Positions 7,511 to 12,778 of a DNA stretch of 12,778 bases are shown piece by piece. The notes beneath the pieces were generated by a model. It did not search any database, was not told where the DNA came from, and was given only the letters and a program-made list of their open reading frames with translations. Where the stretch lies: assembly GCA_004144935.1 (NCBI GenBank), contig SDZP01000193.1:1-12778 (forward strand), in the 5' to 3' direction. Position numbers and translations under genes: made by a program. Position 1 is the stretch's first letter; the number at the start of each line of letters is the position of its first letter. The DNA comes from Caulobacteraceae bacterium (GTDB lineage: Bacteria; Pseudomonadota; Alphaproteobacteria; Caulobacterales; Caulobacteraceae).

Positions 7511-7887
7511 GCAAGACCGTCCTGATCGTCGATGACAGCAAGCTCGCCCGTATCGTGGTCGGCAAGACCATCAGCGCGCTGCAGCCCGAGTGGAAGAAGG
7601 TCGAGGCCGGCAACGCCGACGACGCGCTCGCCGTGATCGCCGATGGCGGCGTCGACCTGGCGATCCTCGATTTCAACATGCCGGGTCGCAATGGCCTGGA
7701 ACTGGCCGGCGAGATTCGCGCGGCCCATCCAGCCATGCCGATCGCGCTGGCCACGGCCAATGTCCAGGACGAGATCATCGCCCAGGCCCGGGCGCTCGAC
7801 GCCACCTTCATCCCCAAGCCGATCACCGAGGACGGCCTGAAGGGGTTTCTCTCCGGCGCCGCGCTCAAGCTGCGACAGCGCGGATGA
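7507..7887 (+). CDS. cheY: Single-domain chemotaxis response regulator CheY
   Basis: Receiver-only protein of 126 residues, with no output domain. Visible hallmarks are the acidic pair D9/D10 (LIVDDSK), phosphoacceptor D55 (LAILDFNMPGRNG), T83 (ALATAN) and K104 (FIPKPI). It is expected to take phosphate from CheA and to carry the output of the array; the target (flagellar switch or another partner) is not visible here. It follows the STAS-like gene after 24 bp, and its stop overlaps the start of the CheC-type phosphatase (ATGA). That pairing suggests this CheY is the substrate of the phosphatase. Position 84, after T83, is Ala, as in many CheY proteins that signal quickly. Confidence 0.95.
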   Translation: MSKTVLIVDDSKLARIVVGKTISALQPEWKKVEAGNADDALAVIADGGVDLAILDFNMPGRNGLELAGEIRAAHPAMPIALATANVQDEIIAQARALDATFIPKPITEDGLKGFLSGAALKLRQRG

Positions 7888-8546
7888 CAGGGCAGACCGT
7901 CGTGCTGTCGGAACTCGAACACGATGCCCTGACCGAACTGGTCAACATCGGCGTCAGCCGGGCCGCCAGCAGCCTGCGCAACATGGTCGGCGAACAGGTC
8001 ACCCTGTCGGTGCCGTCCGTCGAGGTGGTCAGCCGCAAGGCGGCCGCCACCCTGATCCAGGAGCGGGAAGCCGGCTCCCTCGTGGCCGTCCGCCAGGACT
8101 TCTCCGGCGCCTTCTCCGGCCGCGCCCTGCTGATCTTTCCGGAAGCCAACAGCCTGGCCCTGGTCCAGGCCGTCACCGGCGACGAACTGTCGCCCGCAGA
8201 CGCCGCGGCGATGGAATCTGAGGCGCTGACGGAGACCGGCAACGTCGTGCTCAACGGCTGCCTGGCGACCATGGCCAACATGCTGAAACGGCCGCTGACC
8301 ATGGCGCTGCCACACGTCATTCGCGGCGACGGCGAGCTGTTCTTCGAGCTCTCGGCCCGCGAGGACGACCAGGGCGTCGTGCTGTTCCTCTACATCAACT
8401 TCTCGATCAGCGGCCGGGACATTCGCGGCTACATCGCCATGCTGATGGATCTGCCGTCCCTGCAGGCCCTGCGGGTGCTGATCGCCGAGTTCATCGAGCG
8501 GGTCATGGGCGCCGAGGACCTCGGCCAGCTCGGCCAGCAGGGGTGA
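7884..8546 (+). CDS. cheC: CheC-type CheY-phosphate phosphatase with two active-site motifs
   Basis: Protein of 220 residues of the CheC/CheX/FliY family, which removes phosphate from CheY. The family motif is [D/S]-x3-E-x2-N-x22-P. The first copy matches exactly: D14, E18, N21 and P44 (DALTELVNIG...SVP). The second copy has E113, E117, N120 and P143 (EALTETGN...LP). Its spacing is exact but Glu replaces Asp/Ser at the first position. Two motifs in one chain is the CheC layout (CheX keeps only one), and 220 residues is close to the size of Bacillus CheC. In Bacillus, CheC works with CheD; there is no cheD in this window. Start ATG 7884 lies inside the cheY stop. The stop overlaps the next gene by GTGA. 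Confidence 0.9.
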   Translation: MTGQTVVLSELEHDALTELVNIGVSRAASSLRNMVGEQVTLSVPSVEVVSRKAAATLIQEREAGSLVAVRQDFSGAFSGRALLIFPEANSLALVQAVTGDELSPADAAAMESEALTETGNVVLNGCLATMANMLKRPLTMALPHVIRGDGELFFELSAREDDQGVVLFLYINFSISGRDIRGYIAMLMDLPSLQALRVLIAEFIERVMGAEDLGQLGQQG

Positions 8547-10867
8547 CCGTCTCGCCGCCATCGGGGGCCGCCGATCCCCGGATCGCCGCCCTCACCGCCG
8601 GAGCGGCCGGCGTCTGGCTGTGGAGCGTGCCCGAGGGCCGGCTCTATGGCGACGCCCGCTTCGCCGACCTCTATGGCCTGACTCACGAGGCCCTGGCGGC
8701 CGGGGTCGAGACCGACCGCTTCTTCGCCTCCATCCACGCCGACGACCGCATGCGCATCCGCATCGCGGTCGCCGGGATCATGCATGGGGCGGACCTGTTC
8801 TCGAAGGAGTTTCGGCTTCCCACCGAGACCGGCGAATCCCGCTGGGTGTCGGCCAACGGGCGGGCCGAGCGCGACGCCGACCAGCGCGTCCTGACCTTCG
8901 GCGGCATCCTCACCGACATCACCGAGCAGAAGCGGCTCGAGGAACGTCTGCGGGTCGCCCAGTCGGCCGGCGGGGTCGGCACCTTCGAATACGTCAGCGG
9001 CTTCGGCACAGTCGATGTCTCGGAACAGTTCTGCCGTCTGCTCGGGCTGACGACGACCGACGCCGTGGCGCTGCGGGCCGTCAACGCCACCCTGGCGCCG
9101 GGCTTCCCGCCGCTCATCGGCGGCGGCGAGGACGCCGTCGACGGGGCGATGGACTACCGCGAATGCCAGATCATTCGTCCGGACACCGGCGAGCGCCGCT
9201 GGATCGCCCGCCGGGGCGAGCATCGCAAGGACGGTCCCGGCGGCGCCGACCGCTTCATCGGCGCCATCCATGACATCACGGCCTTCAAGACCGCCGAGGC
9301 CAGCCTGCGCGAGCTGACGGCGACGCTGGAAGACCGGGTCACCGAACGCACCCGGGAACGCGACCGGGTCTGGAACAACTCTCGGGACCTGCTGGCCGTC
9401 ATCGGGCCGGACGGCGGCTTTCGCGCCACCAGCCCGTCCTGGCGCCGGCTGCTGGGCTACGAGCCCGAGCAGCTGGCCGGTCACCGCTACCGCGACTTCA
9501 TCGTTCCGGAGGATCGGGCCCAGACCGAGGCGGCGCGGGCGCGGGCCCACGAGGGCGAAAATCTCAGCGAGTTCGAAAACCGCTTCCTGCACCGGGATGG
9601 CGGCGTCCACTGGATCACCTGGAACACCTCGGCCGAGGATGGGCTGATCTACGCCTACGGCCGCGACATCACCGACGAGAAGGCCCGCGCCGCGGTGCTC
9701 GCCGAGACCGAGGACAGGCTGCGCCAGGCGCAGAAGATGGAGGCCGTCGGCCAGCTCACCGGCGGTCTGGCCCACGATTTCAACAACATGCTGACCGGCA
9801 TCATCGGCGGCCTCGACCTGGTCCAGCGGCGCGTCGCCGAGGGCCGGCTGTCCGAGATCGGCAAGTTCATCGACGGCGCGGTCAAGTCGGCCCACCGCGC
9901 CGCCGGCCTGACCCATCGCCTGCTCGCCTTCTCGCGCCAGCAACCGCTCGACCCCCAGCCGATCGACGTCTCGGCCCTTACCCGGTCGATGGTCGACCTG
10001 CTGCGCCGCACCCTTGGCGAGCAGGTCAGCCTCTCGGTCATCGCCGACGATGGGCTGTGGCCGGCGGTCAGCGACGCCAACCAGCTGGAAAGCGCGCTGC
10101 TCAACCTGGCCATCAACGCTCGTGACGCCATGCCAGACGGCGGACAGCTGACCATCGAGGCCAGCAATGTCGTGCTCGACGCCAGGCGCGTCGCGGCCGA
10201 TCTCGACGCATCGCCGGGCGACTATGTGCTGATCGCCGTCACCGACACCGGCGAGGGCATGCCGGCCGACGTCGTGGCCAAGGCCTTCGATCCCTTCTTC
10301 ACCACCAAGCCGATCGGCCAGGGCACGGGTCTTGGCCTGTCGATGATCTACGGCTTCCTGCGCCAGATCGGCGGCCATGCCGAGATCCACAGCCGGCCGG
10401 GGGAAGGCACGACCATCTGCCTCTATCTTCCCAGGGCCGCCGGCGCGGCGGTCGCGCCCGGCCTGACTGACCAGACGCCCGTCCCCGCCGCCGGGGCCGG
10501 CGAAACCGTGCTGGTCGTGGAGGACGAGGACTCGGTCCGGCTGCTCGTCGTCGAGCTGCTCGACGAGCTGGGCTACACGGCCCTGGCGGCCTCGGGCGCC
10601 GAGGAGGCGCTGACGCACCTGCGCTCGGACCGCGCCATCGCCCTGATGATCACCGATGTCGGCCTGCCCGGCCTCAACGGCCGCCAGCTCGCCGAGATGG
10701 CCCGCGCCCAGCGGCCGCGGCTGCCGGTCCTGTTCGTCACCGGCTATGCCGCCAACGCCGTCGTCCGGGCCAGTTTCCTGGGCCCGGGAATGGACATGAT
10801 CACCAAGCCGTTCGCGATGAACGACCTGGCGAGCAAGATCGGCGAAATGGTCGAGCGGTCGTCCTAG
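8543..10867 (+). CDS. PAS-domain hybrid sensor histidine kinase with C-terminal receiver
   Basis: Kinase of 774 residues with no membrane segment, so probably cytoplasmic. It has PAS domain 1 (about 15-128, ending ILTDITEQKRLEERL), PAS 2 (about 136-250, ending AIHDITAFKTAEASL), a short coiled coil (250-278) and PAS 3 (about 280-380, ending YGRDITDEKARA). The HisKA domain has H411 in GGLAHDFNNMLTGI. The ATPase domain has N525 (LNLAINARDAM), G1 DTGEGMP (568-574), DPFFTTK and G2 GTGLGLS (594-600). The receiver domain has D660/E661, D705 (ITDVGLPG) and K755 (TKPF). All catalytic residues are present. No LOV cysteine motif is seen, and the ligand or cofactor of the PAS domains is unknown. The GTG start overlaps the cheC stop, so it is translated as the last gene of the chemosensory operon. 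Its TAG stop shares CTAG with the convergent gene. A link to the array through phosphotransfer or a shared signal is inferred. Confidence 0.93.
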   Translation: MTVSPPSGAADPRIAALTAGAAGVWLWSVPEGRLYGDARFADLYGLTHEALAAGVETDRFFASIHADDRMRIRIAVAGIMHGADLFSKEFRLPTETGESRWVSANGRAERDADQRVLTFGGILTDITEQKRLEERLRVAQSAGGVGTFEYVSGFGTVDVSEQFCRLLGLTTTDAVALRAVNATLAPGFPPLIGGGEDAVDGAMDYRECQIIRPDTGERRWIARRGEHRKDGPGGADRFIGAIHDITAFKTAEASLRELTATLEDRVTERTRERDRVWNNSRDLLAVIGPDGGFRATSPSWRRLLGYEPEQLAGHRYRDFIVPEDRAQTEAARARAHEGENLSEFENRFLHRDGGVHWITWNTSAEDGLIYAYGRDITDEKARAAVLAETEDRLRQAQKMEAVGQLTGGLAHDFNNMLTGIIGGLDLVQRRVAEGRLSEIGKFIDGAVKSAHRAAGLTHRLLAFSRQQPLDPQPIDVSALTRSMVDLLRRTLGEQVSLSVIADDGLWPAVSDANQLESALLNLAINARDAMPDGGQLTIEASNVVLDARRVAADLDASPGDYVLIAVTDTGEGMPADVVAKAFDPFFTTKPIGQGTGLGLSMIYGFLRQIGGHAEIHSRPGEGTTICLYLPRAAGAAVAPGLTDQTPVPAAGAGETVLVVEDEDSVRLLVVELLDELGYTALAASGAEEALTHLRSDRAIALMITDVGLPGLNGRQLAEMARAQRPRLPVLFVTGYAANAVVRASFLGPGMDMITKPFAMNDLASKIGEMVERSS

Positions 10868-11766
10868 GCCTCGATCTTGTCCCGGGTCTTGGTGTCGAAG
10901 TCCGAGGCGTCGTGCCGCTCCCACAGCTGGCTCGACGGCTCGCCGAACACCCGGTTGACCATCCGCCCGCGCTTCACCGCCGGCCGAGCCCCGATGGCGT
11001 CCGTCCAGCGCTGCACGTTCTTGTAGTCGGCGACCGACAGATACTCCCCGGCCTCATAGACCAGCCCCTTCGCCAAGCTGCCGTACCAGGGCCAGACGGC
11101 CATGTCGGCGATGGTGTAGGCGTCGCCGGCCAGGTACTCGGCCTCGCCCAGCCGGCGGTCCAGCACGTCCAGCTGGCGCTTCACCTCCATGGCGAAGCGG
11201 TCGATGGCGTATTCGATCTTGAACGGGGCGTAGGCGTAGAAGTGGCCGAAGCCGCCGCCCAGGTAGGGGGCGCTGCCCATCTGCCACATCAGCCAGCTGA
11301 GGGTCTCGGCCCGGGCGGCCGGATCGGTGGGCAGGAACGCGCCGAACTTCTCGGCCAGATGGATCAGGATGGCGCCGCTCTCGAAGATGCGGATCGGCTT
11401 GGCCGGATCGCTGCGGTCGACCAGGGCCGGGATCTTGGAATTGGGGTTGGCGGCGACGAAACCGCTGCCGAACTGGTCGCCGGCATTGATGTTGATCAGC
11501 CAGGCGTCGTACTCGGCGCCCGTATGGCCAAGGGCGAGCAGCTCCTCCAGCAGCACCGTCACCTTCACCCCGTTGGGAGTGGCCAGCGAATACAGCTGCA
11601 ACGGATGCTTGCCGACCTGCAGGTCCTTGTCGTGGGTGGGGCCGGCGATCGGGCGGTTGATGGCGGCGAAGCGGCCGCCGCTGGCCTTGTTCCAGGTCCA
11701 GACCTTGTCCGGGACATAGCCCTCCGGATGGTTGGCGGGCGGGGTCTCGGCGGGCTGGTCGGTCAT
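10864..11766 (-). CDS. yghU: YghU-type glutathione-dependent disulfide-bond oxidoreductase (GST family)
   Basis: Protein of 300 residues whose whole length follows, as I recall the family, E. coli YghU (288 residues): KVWTWNKASGG, NRPIAGPTHDK, VGKHPLQLYSLATPNGVKVTVLLEELLALG, NPNSKIPAL, FESGAILIHLAEKFG, GGGFGHFYAYAPFKIEYAI, IADMAVWPW and ERHDASDF. The N-terminal thioredoxin-like domain (about 55-145) binds glutathione (TPNG, NPNSKIP, ESG), and the helical domain follows. YghU proteins reduce disulfides with glutathione and bind two glutathione molecules. The N-terminus is slightly longer than in E. coli. Start ATG 11764-11766 has GAGGAA about 7 bases upstream on this strand. It is convergent with the kinase gene (shared CTAG, 10864-10867) and downstream of the hydrolase. 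No functional link to the chemosensory operon is evident. Confidence 0.95.
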   Translation of the reverse strand: MTDQPAETPPANHPEGYVPDKVWTWNKASGGRFAAINRPIAGPTHDKDLQVGKHPLQLYSLATPNGVKVTVLLEELLALGHTGAEYDAWLININAGDQFGSGFVAANPNSKIPALVDRSDPAKPIRIFESGAILIHLAEKFGAFLPTDPAARAETLSWLMWQMGSAPYLGGGFGHFYAYAPFKIEYAIDRFAMEVKRQLDVLDRRLGEAEYLAGDAYTIADMAVWPWYGSLAKGLVYEAGEYLSVADYKNVQRWTDAIGARPAVKRGRMVNRVFGEPSSQLWERHDASDFDTKTRDKIEA

Positions 11767-11790
11767 GGGTCGTTCCTCGCGAAGGGCAGG

Positions 11791-11804
11791 GGGCTCATGA
11801 GCCC
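11791..11804. promoter_or_regulatory. 14-bp perfect palindrome upstream of yghU
   Basis: GGGCTCATGAGCCC is a perfect palindrome lying 24 bases before the yghU start codon. A dimeric regulator could bind it, or it could form a small stem in the yghU leader. No known operator is recognised. Confidence 0.35.
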
Positions 11805-11812
11805 AGGTTCTA

Positions 11813-11841
11813 ACTGGGGCGAAGCGTTACGCTTCGCCAGT
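11813..11841. terminator. Stable hairpin between hydrolase and yghU
   Basis: GGCGAAGCG (11818-11826) pairs perfectly with CGCTTCGCC (11830-11838) around a TTA loop. ACT/AGT outside (11813-11815 and 11839-11841) extends the stem past a two-base bulge. It lies about 30-60 bases beyond the hydrolase stop on the minus strand. No T-run follows on either strand, so it is not a classic intrinsic terminator. It could still end the hydrolase transcript or protect RNA ends. Confidence 0.4.
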
Positions 11842-11870
11842 CGTCCTGCTGTCAAAAAATCTGGGGCCGG

Positions 11871-12778
11871 TCAGTCCGGAAAGGTCTTGCGCAGCCAGGC
11901 GACGATGGCCGAGGCCAGGGCGATGCGGCTGTCATTGTAGCTGTGGTCGGTCCGGAAGGTCAGGCGGGTCGGGGCCGGGCCGCCGCCCGTCTTAGCGGCC
12001 TGACCCACGGCCAGGGCCAGGGCGTCGCCGCGCGGGGCCAGGCCGTCGTCGCTGTCGATGATCAGCACCGGCCGGCCGGCCATCTCGGCGCCGTTGCGCG
12101 CCCAGTCCCAGGCCTCGACATTGCCGACGATATCGTCGGCCATGCCGTCGAAGGTGATGTTGGTGTAGCTGAGGTCCGGGCTCCAGCTGGCGGCCATGGC
12201 GGCGCGCTTGTCCGGGGCCATCGACGGGGCGTCGGCGGTCGGGTCCCAGGCCGAGATGGTGACGAATCCCGCGGCGCCCGGATCGTCCCCGGTCATGACG
12301 GTGGCGAAGCCCCCCATGCTGTGGCCGACCAGGACAATGCGTTTGGCGTCGATCACCTCCGCCATCCCCGGATCATGCAGATAGGCCAGCGCCGCCCGGG
12401 CGTCCTGGGCCGCATGGGTCAGGGAGAACTGCCCCGGCGATCCCCACAGCCCGCGATAGTGGATGGCCATGACATTCCAGCCGGCCCGCTGCATCGCCCG
12501 GGCGAGGTCGAGGTTCAGCTCGGTGCCCGGCAGGCCGTGCAACAGCAGCACGGTCGGATGCGGTCCGGCCCCGGCGGCGACGAAGAACCGCGCCGGAACC
12601 TCCACGCCGCCGGTGGGATAGCGGATCTGATGGAGATTGGCCGGGTGGGCCGCGTCGGGCTTCGGGTCGGCGACAACCGCCTGGTCAGGCGTCTGGGCCG
12701 GAGCCTGGGCCCAGACGCCTGACCAGGCGGTTGTCGCCGACCCGAAGCCCGACGCGGCCCACCCGGCCAATCTCCATC
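11871..12778 (-). CDS. Alpha/beta hydrolase, probably exported; 5' end lost in a fold-back
   Basis: Serine hydrolase of the alpha/beta fold (dienelactone hydrolase or acyl-peptidase-like); the substrate is unknown. From the reliable part: PTVLLLHGLPGTELN (oxyanion region), MAIHYRGLWGSPGQ, the nucleophile elbow VGHSMGG, the acid in LIIDSDDGLAP and the catalytic histidine in FRTDHSYND near the C-terminus. The catalytic triad is thus complete. The segment AQAPAQTPDQ before the domain looks like sequence just after a signal-peptide cleavage site, suggesting export. The true start is not visible: from 12708 to 12778 the sequence is an inverted copy of 12629-12699. The apparent N-terminus MAGWAASGFGSATTAWSG (ATG at 12768-12770) is therefore an antisense reading of the gene itself. 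Treat about 11871-12707 as the real coding part. The stop lies 104 bp before the yghU start, on the same strand. Confidence 0.85.
   Translation of the reverse strand, partial: WRLAGWAASGFGSATTAWSGVWAQAPAQTPDQAVVADPKPDAAHPANLHQIRYPTGGVEVPARFFVAAGAGPHPTVLLLHGLPGTELNLDLARAMQRAGWNVMAIHYRGLWGSPGQFSLTHAAQDARAALAYLHDPGMAEVIDAKRIVLVGHSMGGFATVMTGDDPGAAGFVTISAWDPTADAPSMAPDKRAAMAASWSPDLSYTNITFDGMADDIVGNVEAWDWARNGAEMAGRPVLIIDSDDGLAPRGDALALAVGQAAKTGGGPAPTRLTFRTDHSYNDSRIALASAIVAWLRKTFPD
12629..12778. repeat. Perfect 71-bp inverted repeat with 8-bp spacer at the window end
   Basis: Positions 12629-12699 are the exact reverse complement of 12708-12778, with spacer GGAGCCTG (12700-12707). I matched the arms by eye and found no mismatch; the repeat runs to the last base of the window. 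The left arm is in frame with the hydrolase (VADPKPDAAHPANLHQIR), so it is the original, and the right arm is the copy. This is the form of a fold-back chimera from template switching during amplification, library preparation or assembly at a contig end. Confidence 0.95.

Larger units (their letters stand above)
11767..11870. other. Intergenic region between hydrolase and yghU
   Basis: This 104-bp stretch is lower in G+C than its surroundings and is the longest clear non-coding piece between genes. It contains the yghU ribosome binding site, a 14-bp palindrome (11791-11804), a hairpin (11813-11841) and a run of six A (11854-11859, six T on the gene strand) just past the hydrolase stop. A yghU promoter probably lies here, but I cannot pick -35 and -10 boxes with confidence. 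Confidence 0.6.

Noticed and set aside
8429..10924. Open frame of more than 800 codons on the minus strand opposite the hybrid kinase
   Set aside because: Its product is low-complexity, rich in Gly, Arg, Asp, Gln and His, with no domain. In very G+C-rich DNA the antisense of a real gene often lacks stops, and the + strand has complete PAS, HisKA, ATPase and receiver motifs.
11854..11879. Intrinsic terminator made of CCGG-TCAGT-CCGG plus the six-base A/T run
   Set aside because: The stem is only four base pairs and is seven bases away from the T-run on the minus strand; too weak to call.
10912..11940. 342-codon + strand frame over yghU
   Set aside because: Antisense shadow of a clear YghU orthologue; it crosses the intergenic region and has no recognisable family.
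11943..12722. + strand frame opposite the hydrolase
   Set aside because: The minus strand has the full alpha/beta hydrolase triad in order; the + frame is a compositional shadow.
12629..12778. Natural hairpin telomere or mobile-element terminal repeat
   Set aside because: One arm is in-frame coding sequence of an ordinary hydrolase and the other its antisense copy, with no transposase or replication gene nearby; a chimera is simpler.

Overview
The window is very G+C-rich (roughly 70% by eye), tightly packed and almost entirely coding. Codon use, the alphaproteobacterial style of the chemosensory proteins and a YghU-type glutathione transferase suggest an alphaproteobacterium. Caulobacterales or a relative is my guess, but nothing in the window proves the genus. 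There are no RNA genes, insertion sequences, CRISPR arrays or origins.

Region 1 (about 88-10867, + strand) is one long chemosensory operon. The order is: a soluble receptor with two signalling modules in tandem, a triple-CheW-domain protein, CheB, CheR, CheA, a small STAS-like protein, a single-domain CheY, a CheC-type CheY phosphatase, and a three-PAS hybrid histidine kinase. Almost every junction is a 1- or 4-bp stop/start overlap; the only gap is 24 bp before cheY. Translation is therefore probably coupled and the proteins probably act together. The receptor has no membrane segment and no sensor domain, so this looks like a cytoplasmic array. The receptor and triple-CheW protein would build the scaffold, CheR and CheB would adapt it by methylation and demethylation, CheA would phosphorylate CheY, and CheC would dephosphorylate CheY. 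The hybrid kinase is the only gene in the operon with obvious sensor domains.

The cheA gene is broken as it stands. An out-of-frame internal deletion near 6701-6731 removes the F-box and G2 part of the ATP-binding domain. The N-terminal fragment stops at 6789-6791. The remaining C-terminal CheW-like (P5) domain could restart at the overlapping ATG at 6788.

Region 2 (10864-12778, - strand) holds two enzymes unrelated to chemotaxis: a YghU-like glutathione-dependent oxidoreductase, convergent with the hybrid kinase through a shared CTAG, and a probably exported alpha/beta hydrolase. The 104-bp gap between them contains a 14-bp palindrome and a strong hairpin.

The window ends in a perfect 71-bp inverted repeat with an 8-bp spacer (12629-12778). 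It replaces the true 5' end of the hydrolase gene and looks like a fold-back chimera at a contig end. This also makes an artefactual origin for the cheA deletion worth considering.
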